Shown piece after piece: positions 24,051 to 35,665 of a stretch of 64,000 nucleotides of DNA. A model generated the notes under the pieces. That model made no database searches. It had not been told where the DNA came from and saw only the letters and a list, made by a program, of their open reading frames with translations. Position 1 is the stretch's first letter, and each line of letters begins with the position of its first letter. The stretch comes from Acestrorhynchus altus (Eukaryota > Chordata > Actinopteri > Characiformes > Acestrorhynchidae): the NCBI GenBank assembly GCA_034509495.1, contig CM067515.1, forward strand, positions 15,060,010 to 15,124,009, read 5' to 3'. Position numbers and translations under genes: made by a program.

Positions 24051-24654
24051 GTTTATGACTTCAGTTTGATTCATCACACCGTTTCTTTCATAACAGCCAG
24101 TCAGAGAGGAGAGCCATTGAATCCTGTTGGTTTAACCTTTGCTTTGAATGCTGCTGTCTGCACCCCCTCATCTCTCGCTTTCTGGTTGTCTCTTTCTGAC
24201 TCTTAAACACTCTTCCTCACTCTAGTTTTCTTCTGACAGCTCGTATTTGTTTTTTAAGCATGTTACATTTGTACACTTTTTCTTTGCACTAGTTTACCAA
24301 TAACTTTGATTTTTCTTTACCACCCATAGGATCTAATGTAGTTGTGAACCATTTTTATTCCACCTCATATCACAGGTCACTTTTTGTCACTTTGTGTCAG
24401 AAGCATTATTATCAATATAGTTGGTCTCACCATCTAATGACCTGGTCCACAATATGTCATTTCCTAAAAAACATGATGGGTTTGAAGATTTTTAGTCAGT
24501 TTTCTTTACAAATATCTATTCATTTAATAGTTTTATGTCAATTCTTTTACCCAATGAAATGCTTTGATATAATACTGTTATATATAATGTGTATATATAA
24601 CTTCTTGTTGTAGTGTTGTTTTTTGTGTTGTTGTATGGTGTGTCATAAATAAAT
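24051..24654. other. Intergenic, no gene seen
   Basis: No feature recognised. Confidence 0.5.
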
Positions 24655-26475
24655 AAAATGCTGTTTTATGAGGTATAATGTTTTTTAATGGTATTAAAAA
24701 TAATGGTATTGCATCACATTTTAGTGCTGTTTTAATGAAGTAATATTACAGTGCTGTTTTGATGCTATTACATGCTACGTTTTGTTTTAATGCTCCTATA
24801 TTACTTCATAGTGTTGTTTTAATGATCTGTTACATCACATGGTGGGAATACCAGTACCATCTCATTGTTCTAATGCAGAATCTCTATGCTATGGACAGGA
24901 CAGAAAATCAAGAAATAGAATGGCTTTATATTGGCAAATGAGTTACACTAAAGATTCAGGATTGGTGGAAGAAACATCAATAACCTTTCAAATTTGGAAG
25001 GCAACACTCAGAGTGGGAAGTCTCAAAGACTTGAAATCCCTTATGAAAAGGTTAAAGAACAGTGTGCAAAGATGGGACATCAGCACAATATGAAGAAGAC
25101 TTAAGTCATGAAGACAGGTAACATTGCCAGCTTTATCATTAATCGAGAAGATGTGGAGATGGTGGGCAACTTTTCCCTACTCTTGCCTAAGGATCCAGTA
25201 CTCAAGAAATTTGGCACCGACTGTCACTTGGCAGGACAAGGATGAAGGAGCTTGTAAAGATCTGTCTTTAAAAACAAAGATCAGAATTACCCAGACATTT
25301 GTTTTCTCTGTGATTCTGTATGATTGCGAAAGCTGGACAATAAACAAGTGACACAGGCAAAATATAGATGCCTTTGAACTTTGGTGTTGGCAAAGACTTC
25401 TGAGAGTTCCCTGCACAGTAAAGAAGACAAACAAATGGATCCTGCATCAGATCAAGCCAAACCTCTCGCTGTAAGCCCAGCTGGTCAGGCTGAAGCTCTC
25501 TTGCTTTGGACACATTATGAGAAGAACTAATTCACTGCAAAAGATCATCATGCTTGGAAGATCTGAAGGTAAAAGAAGGACAACCATCAACAAGATGAAT
25601 GGATGCAATTCAAAGAATAATAAACCAACCATTCAGATGCATGAAGACCAAAACAGAAGACAGGACATTCTGGAGTTATGGTCACAGTTGAAGTCGGAAT
25701 CAACTTGACAGCAACAACAACAACAACAACAATAGTACCTCATTTTAATGCTGCTATCACAACATGTCACTACATATGGCGTAATAATGGTTTTGATGCT
25801 GTAATTTATAATCACACATTGCAGTGTTATTTTAATACATTATGTTAAAGTGATTGTTTTAATGCTGCTATAACGTGGCACCATGCTGGTTTTATTGTGC
25901 AACACATAAAATGCCACTGATTGTTTTTAATGATATTATAACATGTTTTTTTATGTTTTTATTCGACATGTTATAGTACTGTTTTGATACTGTTGTATCA
26001 CATATTGCAGTGTAACTGCTATGCAGGTTATTGTTATGTCTCATTGTAGTACTGGTATCAATGCTGTTATGCTGCATGTTATATCTGGTTTTTACTGCTG
26101 CTATCACAAGTGACAGTTGCTAGTTTTACTGCACTTATATGATGTTATAATGTGGTTGTTAATGTGGCTATATCATGTTATTTTTATTTCATACTGATAT
26201 TTTAAATGCTCTTTTACAACATAGTAGTGCTGTTCTCCCACAATCACATGCACTCTAATAATGTTATGTGACATGTTATGGTGCTATTTTAGTGGTGTTG
26301 TGTAATGGATTATAGTTTTGTTTTTATGGCTGTTATATGACATTGTATATTGCTGTTTTTCCAATGGTGTTACATCATATTGCTGCTATTAATGTTGTGT
26401 GACATGTTATTGTGTTGTTTTCAAGTTATTATAATGCATGGCATAGTGCTGTTTTTAATGCTGTTTGTAAATATG
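24655..26475. repeat. Old degenerate minisatellite, 'TGTTTTAATGCTG' units, split by a LINE
   Basis: Words such as GTGCTGTTTTAATG and ACATGTTATAGTGCTG recur every 27-47 bases at 24655-24835 and again at 25736-26475. The two parts share the same unit vocabulary and are separated by the LINE fragment listed next. Copies are strongly diverged. Confidence 0.75.
24835..25735 (+). mobile_element. RTE-like LINE fragment (reverse transcriptase C-terminal part)
   Basis: Plus-strand pieces in several frames read VGIPVPSHC, LKDLKSLMKRLKN, INREDVEMVGNF, ILYDCESWTINK, IDAFELWCWQRLLRVP and FGHIMRRTNSLQK. In order these match the thumb and C-terminal region of RTE/BovB-type LINE reverse transcriptases (family phrases YGCESWT, IDAFELWCWRRLLRVPW, FGHLMRR). 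Stops and frameshifts make it dead. It ends in a CAACAACAAC tail at about 25710-25732, a typical short 3' repeat for this clade. The 5' half, including the catalytic YADD, is absent. Confidence 0.88.
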
Positions 26476-27930
26476 GAGGATAACTGGTAATACATTCTCC
26501 TATACTCACTAAAACTCTCACCACCCAACTTTCATTCTGGAAAAAAGACAGAAAAAAAGAATGAATTGGCACTATTTACTTTTCTGGCTGTGAAGCTTTG
26601 ACAGCTCAATTGCTGTTTTTAGAAGGTTGTTATTATTTTTCAATTGCTGGATTGAAAGTCTGGTTTGACAGTCCGTTACCAGCTCTCTCAGTGTTGTTTC
26701 TAGCCAGATCCACAGCTGCAGGCAGAGCAAACTACAAGAGAAAGCAAGAGAGTGAGAGATGGAGACAGAGCGAGAGTGATGAAAGACAGAATAACCAGTA
26801 ATGCAATAATGTAATGTTACTTCACAATGACAGGCCTCTGAAAACATTTACTTACGCCAGTTCTTTTACTTCCAAATATAATTTTAATGAAGGACAATAG
26901 ACAGAAGAAGATATTCTAGTCTAGTCATACAGCTGAAGGACTAGCCCCATACACTTCTCCATCCACCTCTTTTTAATCCCTGGTCAGGGGTAGAGTGGAC
27001 TTTTCGGCCCCAGGCTCTGGATGCTCAGGCTTATCTAAAGCTCATGTCTCACTTAAGATGTATATTCTAGTGCTCAAATATTGGCTTTGTTTAAAAACAC
27101 ATACAAGGTCCATTTAGTGATCTCAGTGTTTGAAATTCTGACAGTTTTCTTAACCAGACAGTTCTGAGTAAACTTTTAAAGCATACTTCACCAAAATGAT
27201 TGGTATAAATTTTTCTTTAAAGATATTAGGATTTAATTCACACCAATTATTAACAAATACTAATTATTATTGGCTTATGAAACTTCATTTACAGTGATTA
27301 TAAAGAATACACTACTTAAATTAAGTTACTAAAAATGGTTATTTGAGTGATACTATGAAGGGACTGCTTATTGGACTGTAATAATGTTTGTAAAAGTGAC
27401 ATAAGAATGTGAAGAGCTTTGAAATTAATAAATAAAAAACAACACCAAATAAACAAAAACAAAAAAAACAACATTTCTTTGTGCAATTATTTTTAAGAGT
27501 GTAGATAAAAGATCGTTAGTGAACTACTTAATTACCAAATTTTAAAAACAACTTAATGCATTCTAAATTATAGTAGTGCATTTTACTAGAAAGTTTCAAA
27601 CAGATTCTGGGCTCAGTTTGAGTTTTCATAAAAGAGACAGGCAAGTAGCAACTTTTGATCTGAATGTCCGAATATATGTGTTTCTATATTAATAACAGCC
27701 ATATATTGGCACTGATCAGTTCACATAAGTCAGTATTTTCTCTTTATAATGCAGTTATTCATGACAGATTAATTTACTGTGACGAATCATTAAACACTCT
27801 AGATATAAATAATCTATTCATTAAATGTATATACACTTGCTTCTACTTGAAACATTATTGACTTATAGCAACAATTCAATTTTCTATTACTCTTTCTCCA
27901 TTAATCTAGTAGTGACACTTCAGTGCTGTA
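26476..27930. other. Intergenic, no gene seen
   Basis: AT-rich sequence with an A-rich tract near 27415-27475. Short frames only. Confidence 0.5.
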
Positions 27931-27944
27931 TTCTCTCTCACTCC

Positions 27945-27975
<31 letters not shown>

Positions 27976-28074
27976 TTTAATTTATTTACTTTTAAATCAA
28001 CTTCATAGGCATTTTTCATTGAAGTGCTACTTTACAAGTTTTATAAGTTTATAAGTTTTACTCTCTCCCTCTCT

Positions 28075-28125
<51 letters not shown>

Positions 28126-28255
28126 CACCTCCTCTATTCACATTATCATTGAAGATAACACCTCCAGCTCGTGTCGTCACTATACCCAGCTTATAAAGAC
28201 ACACCTGGCGGGACAACCTTCATGCATGCATATACAACACACACACACACACACC
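27931..28255. repeat. CT/CA microsatellites upstream of foxe3
   Basis: CT-CA at 27931-27976, CT-CA at 28060-28124 and CA at 28237-28255. The last lies within the probable 5' UTR of foxe3. Confidence 0.95.
28192..28197 (+). promoter_or_regulatory. foxe3 TATA-like box
   Basis: TATAAA (in AGCTTATAAAGAC) lies about 150 bases upstream of the first foxe3 ATG on the same strand. Transcription would start near 28220-28230. No other core element is decisive. Confidence 0.45.
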
Positions 28256-28344
28256 CATAAGAGCAGACAGGCCCCGCCACCTCCCCTTCACACACTTGTT
28301 GCTGCCTGTCTCGTGTCTAAAAGTGTCCAAACCCCACTTTGTTT

Positions 28345-29610
28345 ATGAATCTGGCGAGTTTCTCCTTCTTCTCCGGAGCGTGCAGCATGACCGCGGAGGC
28401 ACAGCTCTCTCCGGCCAAGGCTGCGAGTCCCAGCGCCGGCCTGGACTCCCCGTTAGCCCCGCCCTCTCTCATCCTCATGCCCGACGAGCCGGGGGTGAAG
28501 GCCGTCAGCCCGGGAGCGCAGGAAGGGGAGCCGGACGGTCACACGGAGAGCCCGATTGGTCAGAACGGTCAGCAGCAACAGCAGCAGCAGACCACCGAGG
28601 AGGACCGCTCCTCCATCGCACCCACCGCCGGGGGGCGCCGTCGCAAGCGCCCCGTGCAGCGCGGGAAGCCTCCGTACTCCTACATCGCGCTGATCGCCAT
28701 GGCCATCGCGCACGCCCCTGAGCGCAGGCTGACCCTGGGGGGCATCTACCGCTTCATCACCGAGCGCTTCCCCTTCTACCGGGAGAACTCCAAGAAGTGG
28801 CAGAACTCCATCCGCCACAACCTGACGCTCAACGACTGCTTCGTGAAGATCCCGCGGGAGCCCGGCAGACCCGGCAAAGGCAACTACTGGACGCTGGACC
28901 CGGCGGCGGAGGACATGTTCGACAACGGCAGCTTCCTGCGGCGCCGCAAACGCTTCAAGCGCGCGGACGCCAGCGCGTCGTACGCGGCCGCGGCCGCCGT
29001 CACCAGCGCGCACGCCTATCACCACCACCCCGTGCACGCGCAGCACCACCACCACCATCACCACCACCACTCCTCCGTGCACGCGCACCACGCGCTGTAC
29101 CCGAGCTACGGCTCGCAAGTGCTTCACCCTCACCACCACCCGCACCCTCACCACCAGTACCAGCCCAGGACGTTCAGCATAGACGACATCATCAGCCAGC
29201 AGATGCCGGAGATCAACGTGCACGCGCACCCCGTCCACACGCACTGCCTCGGCCTGGGGGGGGAGCTGAGCGTGACCGCGGTGGAGCCACAGAGCGCCGC
29301 CGGGTTCCAGAGCCCGCAGCCCGGCAACGCGGTGAGCGTGGGCGCGGGCGCCAGCGCGAGCGCCCCGCTGGGCAGGAGTTCCGCGCCGGGGTTCTCGTAC
29401 CCGTGTGCCCCGGTGTCCTCGGTGTCGTCAGTGTCCGTGTCGGTATCGCAGACCTCGCCGCAGCCGCCTGCATTCTCCCCGCCGCCGCCCGGAGGCGCCA
29501 CAGCACAGCTGTACTGCGGCAAGCACGCAGAGCCCGCCGTGGGGTCATACGGGGGGGCTTACAGCACGCGGCAGGGGAGTTACAGCAGTGGGCTCGAGCG
29601 GTACATGTGA
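28345..29610 (+). CDS. foxe3: Forkhead box protein E3 (FoxE3)
   Basis: Single-exon gene, 421 residues from the ATG at 28345. An in-frame TAA at 28318 makes this the first possible ATG. The ATG at 28387 has a better context (A at -3) and starts MTAE like FOXE1, giving 407 residues; it may be the true start. The forkhead winged-helix DNA-binding domain spans residues about 108-206, from KPPYSYIALIAMAIAHAPER through WQNSIRHNLTLNDCFVKIPR and GNYWTLDPAAEDMFDNGSFL to RRRKRFKR. It is intact. Then come an Ala-rich stretch, a His-rich region (about 227-272), the motif FSIDDII, and the C-terminus SSGLERYM, matching the SGLERYL end I recall for human FOXE3. FOXE3 is a nuclear transcription factor of lens epithelium development. 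FoxE1 is the alternative, but the FVK, TLDPAA and FDNGS residues and the tail favour E3. Confidence 0.93.
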   Translation: MNLASFSFFSGACSMTAEAQLSPAKAASPSAGLDSPLAPPSLILMPDEPGVKAVSPGAQEGEPDGHTESPIGQNGQQQQQQQTTEEDRSSIAPTAGGRRRKRPVQRGKPPYSYIALIAMAIAHAPERRLTLGGIYRFITERFPFYRENSKKWQNSIRHNLTLNDCFVKIPREPGRPGKGNYWTLDPAAEDMFDNGSFLRRRKRFKRADASASYAAAAAVTSAHAYHHHPVHAQHHHHHHHHHSSVHAHHALYPSYGSQVLHPHHHPHPHHQYQPRTFSIDDIISQQMPEINVHAHPVHTHCLGLGGELSVTAVEPQSAAGFQSPQPGNAVSVGAGASASAPLGRSSAPGFSYPCAPVSSVSSVSVSVSQTSPQPPAFSPPPPGGATAQLYCGKHAEPAVGSYGGAYSTRQGSYSSGLERYM

Positions 29611-30109
29611 AAGGGACACACACACACACACACGCACACACTGCACTGAACGGACCCAATTCCAATGTGTTCAAGTCAGGTTAACCTAAAAAGGAACGGA
29701 TTACAGTGTTTTCTGTTTATTTGACAGTTTACATCTCCCCCAATCCCACAGAAGAGGGCTTTCTGTTTCATAGAGGGCTGTGGTGTTGATGGGGTTTGAG
29801 TTTATAATCTGTCTCAGTCAGAACACTAGAGCTGCGAACCCATCTGCATTTCTGGCTCTAAGAAAATTCATTCAGTGCGATTTCATTGTTCATCAAGTGT
29901 GAGGAGATGTTCAAATCCCAGCAAGATCTCAGCGCTCCATTCTTACAAGCCTCCCAGGCATTACAGGAGAAATATTAACCTGCAGGAGGAAAAAAACTGT
30001 TGGTGATCAACTCAACTCTTAATGTATTGTTGACCAAAACTTTTGCCAAAGCTCATTTTAAGTTATGCTGAATTTAGAAATCTATATATTCCGAAGGCAA
30101 GGCTATTAA

Positions 30110-30530
30110 AGAGTGTATCCTGCTGTAGCTGGAGTAACTGGCTCTAGTGTCCAGGGAAGGCTTTCTACTTAAGCGACAAGGGCATTATTGAGGTGATGAG
30201 GATGTTGGAAAATCAACATTCCACCTCATCCTCAACTCCCCAACTCATTCCAGAAATATTGGATGGAGAGTTCCACTGCCCCTCAACTCAGTGCTGGGGG
30301 AACTTATACCCCACTAGCCCACGCCTGGCATTCGGCATGGTGCCAATAGGTTGATGTTTGTCTTCTCCAGCGAGTCCTATTCTACTGGCAATACTTCTTT
30401 ACGGGAACTGGACAAACTGTGCGTGTGCATTTGCACATCTGTGTCAGCAGTAGGTGCAACTTAAATTAGCCGAATTCATTGATTTGAAGGGGTGTCCAGA
30501 AACAGTTAGACAAGTAGAGCATTTCAGTTA
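30110..30530. mobile_element. Tc1-like relic inside the probable foxe3 3' UTR
   Basis: It shares ATATTGGATGGAGAGTTCCA, GGCAATACTTCTTTACGGGA and TTTGCACATCTGTGTCAGCA blocks, in order, with the copy at 4296-4745. The transposase is not readable. Confidence 0.65.
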
Positions 30531-30782
30531 AAACCTCCTGCTGCCTGTCTGGATATTACTCTCTTTCATATTATCTCTACATATGTTAATTTATTTGTTT
30601 TTGTTTTTGTTTTGTTTTTTGTTTTTTTTCTGTAACTCTACTGACCAGTGGTGATGATGCTCTAAATATTTATTCAGGCTGGTCTTCCAGGTTGTTTTTG
30701 AATGTAGTCTGGAAACATTGCTGTAACATATATTTTCTATATTTTTCACTTTTCAGTTTTAAACCTGTAAATATGATAAAAG

Positions 30783-30788
30783 CAATAA
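30783..30788 (+). terminator. foxe3 polyadenylation signal, probable
   Basis: AATAAA is followed by a T-rich stretch (30809 onward). Confidence 0.5.
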
Positions 30789-30810
30789 ACTACTTTTGTG
30801 TAAAACCTTT

Positions 30811-32029
30811 TCTGTTTTATTTGACTTGATTTTACAGAGTATGCTGACAACTTCTCTGGATTTTCTTTCTTTCTTTAGTTCTCCCTTCTGTTTTTACTTC
30901 TAGAGCTATTCAACTCTAAAAGTGTAGTATGAGGAATATTTACTTGTGTTCTTGTAGTTTAATGACTTCCACAGGAACATTGTATATCAGTAAATAAGAT
31001 GAATGAAAAAGTATTTTTAAACAGCTTACCAGTATTTCAGTATAAAATGGTATCATATTTGTTCTAGTGTAAGTGACCTTAAATATATTTATATATACGC
31101 TGTTAAGCTCAGACATTGTTTTACACATTTGATAAGCATCGTTCCCAAATAAGAACACCACATTTACCAAACTAACTGGAATTATTCTGAATTTCTAAAT
31201 GTCGTGTCTATTTAAAAACTAAGGGTTAAACAAATGGGGATCAATAGTAATTGATAAATGAATACAATGAATGTTAAACAGTTGTCAGTGAATGAATTGC
31301 GCACATTCCGTTTTCACTGCAACGTGCAGAACTACAGCTGATCTAACTAGTAGACCAGCCTCAGGACCAGCGTCCAGTGGAACTTACCAGCACATTTTAC
31401 ACCGTCACGCCCACCTCGTGTGTTACTTCACAGCGCCGGCTTTCTATTGGTCAGTCAAGCACATTCACATTGTATTAGATTGTTGAAAATAGTCCCTGAA
31501 ATTTTCACTTTTGATTAAAATGCTGGCTAAAAAAATGTGGTGACTGTTCTTAATTATCGAACATAAATATCTGAAACTATTTAGCACTTATTTATTTGTT
31601 TGTTTGTTTGTTTATAAATATTTATGTAGCGAATGTTATATTGTCATGTAGAGTTGCATCTTAAAACATTTGCTACTATTTAAAATATCTGTTTTTGGTT
31701 TTTTTATTATTGTTTCTTATTAATTTATTTTTTATCTTTTCATTTTCTCTTGTCCGATTAGGACTATTTAGGAAGTTGAACAGCCTGGCTGTTCAACTGT
31801 GCTGAAAACAAACCTCTTCCATGTCCCAGCAAATACATTTCTCATTTTGGAAAAAGAAAAGGAAAAAAGTAGTTGAGCTCTGGTGAGCAAGTTTGAAGAA
31901 CAAAGTTTATGTCCAAGATCTTTCCTTGACACCCGCAGTCAGCATGCAGATATGTCCCGCTCGCTCGTTCAAAAGGGGGTCTAGTACCGCCCCTGGTGAT
32001 GCTCACTGGACCATTCAAAAATCATCTTT
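30811..32029. other. foxe3-foxd intergenic, left part
   Basis: AT-rich, no gene. A GC-richer unique segment occurs at about 31290-31470. Confidence 0.5.
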
Positions 32030-32290
32030 GTGTTCAGGTCCAGTTACAGGGCTTGTTTAAGACTTTATCTTTCAGGAAAGGGCAGAGCAGAAAACTGACC
32101 CCACAAAACAGACATCACCGTATTTCCCAATTTTTTTTCGTCGCTTTTCTTCAACTTTTCATAATTTAAATATCTCAACGATAAGCTCAACAAAGAGGTT
32201 TATTGATACTGGTGCGACACCGCGTGAACGCTTCGTAAATTGCGGCCATAAAGTTTATGCACTTATTTGTTTGATATATTTCAACCACAT
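32030..32290. other. Unique block between the fox genes, candidate conserved element
   Basis: Non-repetitive sequence holding AGGGCTTGTTTAAGACTTTA and a GCGGCCATAAAGTTTATG segment with a Hox/Cdx-type CCATAAA word. The position between two developmental genes makes an enhancer plausible; conservation was not tested. Confidence 0.3.
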
Positions 32291-32451
32291 ATGTATGAAA
32301 CCAGATGTGTTGTTTTTTTTTTTGTTTTGTTTTTTTGTTTTTTTGTTTACATCAATAATTATCGCATGTAATGAATTATAATGCATTTAATGATGCTAGC
32401 ATTACTTTAGGTAAAATGACGCCTATAACTAAAGCTGAAGCCAGTTTGTAT

Positions 32452-32465
32452 CCACTAGATGGCGC
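32452..32465 (+). promoter_or_regulatory. Consensus CTCF-type motif between foxe3 and foxd
   Basis: CCACTAGATGGCGC fits every position of the published vertebrate CTCF core CCASYAGRKGGCRS. It lies about 2.8 kb past the foxe3 stop and 3.2 kb before the foxd start. A weaker half-match (AGGTGGCGC) is at about 33264. Binding is predicted from the motif only. Confidence 0.5.
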
Positions 32466-33052
32466 CAAACTAAAGCAAATTAATCCAAGTCACAAACGAA
32501 GGCTCCGTATGAACGTCAAATACACAAAGAGCTTTGCTTAAATGACTTGAATCTCGAATTAATTAAATTACTTAATGGAACGATAAAAAAGTATGCTTCA
32601 ATGTAAGAAGTATATTATCTCTCTCCAGCAGCTCCAGTGATGGATCTGTTAAGAAATGTACTGACCTGTGTAATTTGACAGCTTTTCTCAGTAGACTCGA
32701 CTTTGATTTTGAACCATTGGACGAGATAAATTCACCACACTGAAGAGAACCAAATACAGTCAAGTTTGGGCACCCCTGTCACATGACACATAACGAACGT
32801 TCTACATGAATAAGGGAATAATTCGTTAAATTGAAATATGATCATTGTCTGTATTTGTTTACTGATTTAACCACCTTTACCTTTTTCATTATTTTAAATT
32901 CAGGGAATGTAGTATGGAAGTATTGTGGATGTGACTTGACAAAATCAACAACCCATTTGATTTGCTCAGACATTTGCACAAAACTGTATTTTTAGATAAA
33001 GGGAATGGAATAAACCTGGCTGTATGTAGGACTATTGAAGGATTTCTGCCTT

Positions 33053-33109
<57 letters not shown>

Positions 33110-33509
33110 CACTTTTCCATAAATAAATGAAATTTTGAAATTCTAAATAAATTTTGTATTTTTTCCAATGAGTGAAGTAGCGAAAACATTACACACTAAC
33201 CCTGAAAGTTACTAAACGTGTATTTAAGTTTCCTATTCTATCATGATTTCTGTGAGAGTGGGGAGGTGGCGCTACAATTTCTGACTGAGCAAGAAAATGA
33301 AGAAAAACTCTGGGGCCTCTCATTCGAGTAGCTCGATGTGTGACGAAATGGAGAAGATGGTGGATATGTGGATCACGCAGATAGAGGGTGTTTTTTATTC
33401 TGTCAAAACCCGGCATGTTGATCTGGTTGTCCAGGACCAAAACAACATTGTGAGCAATCTCTCTTTGTATACATCTCATTCGCACGAGGTTACACATTCC
33501 CATTAAACT
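32466..33509. other. Intergenic, with (GA)n at 33055-33103
   Basis: One long GA microsatellite. Otherwise AT-rich with no recognised gene. Confidence 0.55.
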
Positions 33510-34745
33510 ACAGTGTCTTGCAAAAGTTTTTATTAATTCATTTTTTTTTATCTGAATTGTATGTGATGTATTGGAACAAAATAAAGATGGTGATGTGAAA
33601 TGTGAAAAAAATTTAATATAAATGTATATTAGAAATAAAAAACCCATATGTGTATATGTATTCACCCTATGAAACCCCTAAATAGTCCTGGTGCAACCAA
33701 TTACCTTCAGAAGTCACATGCTTAAAGTCCAGTTTTCTGAAAGGCCCCAGAGGCTGCAACACCATTAAGCAAGAGGCACCACTAACCAAACAAGTTGTTT
33801 GAAACAAAGCCACGAAGACCAAAGGGACCTCCAAGCAAGTCAAATAGTTGAGAATTACAATTCAGGGTTGGGTTAGAAAAAAACATTAAAATCTCTGATG
33901 ATCCCCCAGAGCAGCATCAAATCCATTATCATCAAATGCAAAAGAACATGGCACCACAACAAACCTGAGCCACCCACCAAAACTCTCAGACTGAGTGATG
34001 AGGGCATTAATCACAGAGACCAAAGATAACCCTGAAGGAGCTGCAGAAACCCAAAGCAGATACTGAAGAATCTGTCTATATACAAAAACCTCTCCATAGT
34101 ACCTCCATATGGCTGGGGTTTATGGAAGAGTAGCCAGAAAAAAAACCTTTACTTACAGACAAAAATAGGAAGCCTCGTTTTGAGTATGTCCAAAAGGCAT
34201 GTGGGAGACTCCCTAAATGTATGGAGGAAGTACGCTGGTCAGATGAGACCAGCTATATCTGGCACAAAATCAACACATCTCATCACCCCAAGAACACCAT
34301 CCATGGTGGCAACATCATGCTGTGGGGATCTATTTCAGCAGCAGGGACTGGAGCCCGGGATGGATGTTCACCTTCTAACAGGGCAATGACCCAAAGCATA
34401 GTACTAAAGCAACACTTGGTACCCTTAATCCCTTAATACGACTGAGAATCTGTGGTCAGACTTGAAGATTGGAAGCCTAATTGAAGGACCTGGAGCAGTG
34501 TTACCTTGAGGAATGGACACAAACCCCAGTTACAGGATCTCATAAAGATTTATCAACATGACTTGCAACTGTAGTTGCCGCCCCCCCAAAGTACTGATTT
34601 TAGGGGAGTGAATAGTTATGCACACTGAAGATTTCTGTAATTTTGTTCACAATAAAAAAAATCACATGTTCCAAGTTTGTAGACATGTTCTGTAAAAACA
34701 AGGAGCAAACCTTCAAATAATCAATTTTAATTCCTGGTTGTGAGG
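33510..34745 (+). mobile_element. Tc1-like element relic upstream of foxd
   Basis: It starts with ACAGTGTCTTGCAAAAGT. Plus-strand frames at about 34220-34340 read VRWSDET, HHPKNTIHGGNIMLWGSISA and AAGTG. These correspond to the Tc1 transposase region around the first catalytic Asp (WSDET) and the GGSIMLWG motif. Frameshifts break it into two frames. The right end (GGTTGTGAGG near 34745) lacks a clear inverted copy of the left end, so it is truncated or diverged. Confidence 0.82.
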
Positions 34746-35039
34746 GAAATGCCATGCACATAACAAATACCACCCCGACTCATTCTTTAAAACAAATTAA
34801 GAAAACAGATCACAAACAATCCAAAAAACACTTTAATAAACAATTAGTACCTGCGTCTTCATCAGCATTTAATAAGCGTGTCTAACGGTAACTGATCACC
34901 AATAAAAGCACAATAAGGCAGTGTCCTACGCAATATGGAGTTTAAGTTAAAACTGTAATTTTTTTGTTTTACAACAAAAAATAATAAACGTCACTAAATT
35001 CAATTGATCCAAACAGCGTTTCTGTTGTTTCCCTCGTTC
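34746..35039. other. Intergenic, no feature
   Basis: AT-rich spacer between the transposon relic and the foxd promoter region. Confidence 0.5.
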
Positions 35040-35300
35040 TCAGACAAGCCCCTCCCTCTTATGCTGAAAGTTTTGCGTGTTGAATGCCAAAGCCCCTCCC
35101 AACCTCTACACTCATTCGCTCTCAGAACCAGGAGTATGAACTACTAGCCAATCCGAGCGCCGGAGGGCAGGTATCGACTGAAATCTGGTGGGGACGTTAA
35201 AGCGTAAACCGAAAAAAAGTTTTCGCCGTTTCTGGTTCCTGGTTAGTTACGCGGCGGTCAGTCACGTGACGTGGAGCGGAGGGATAAATAGGATGGCCCG
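35040..35300 (+). promoter_or_regulatory. foxd promoter region
   Basis: In order toward the gene: two AAGCCCCTCCC boxes (KLF/SP type, about 35045 and 35090), an inverted-free CCAAT at 35148-35152, a CACGTGAC E-box at 35263-35270 followed by GTGACGTGG, and a TATA-like GATAAATAGGAT at 35282-35293. CpG density rises here. Transcription probably starts near 35310-35320, leaving a leader of about 350 bases. Confidence 0.55.
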
Positions 35301-35665
35301 GAGTCGGGGGCCAAACGCACGCGCTTGCGAGAACACTTATGGAATAAGATAAATAAATGTAAACAGTACTGAGAGTGAGCAATGAAAGCAGACGTTTCAT
35401 AGTTAGAACAAATATTAAGTGTCCATGCTGTACCATTGCGCGCGAGCTAGAACAAATGCTGTTTTAGTTTTCTGCGTTAGTTGGTGTATTTCTATTGTTT
35501 TCAAACTTAAAGAAGAGAATCGGCGGTAAAAGAAGGAGCGCGCGTATGAGAGTGTGTGTGTGTGTGAGGAGGGGGTGGTCTGAGACGAAATTGGAGGGGG
35601 AGCAAGCCAAAAAAAAAAAAGGCTGGACACGGAGCGCGAGAGCGGGTTAAGGAGACTGTCCGAGG

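Larger units (their letters stand above)
29611..30810 (+). other. foxe3 3' UTR, probable
   Basis: Non-coding sequence after the stop, ending at an AATAAA at about 30783-30788 in a context (AAAGCAATAAACTAC) typical of a true polyadenylation signal. A CA repeat (29619-29640) and a Tc1-like relic at 30110-30530 lie inside. An earlier cleavage site is possible. Confidence 0.5.

Noticed and set aside
28453..29244. 263-codon minus-strand open frame over foxe3
   Set aside because: Antisense shadow of a GC-rich coding exon. The Val/Arg-rich product matches no family.
28797..29684. 295-codon second plus-strand frame in foxe3
   Set aside because: Shifted reading of the same exon. Arg/Pro/Ala-rich without domains, whereas the forkhead frame is unambiguous.
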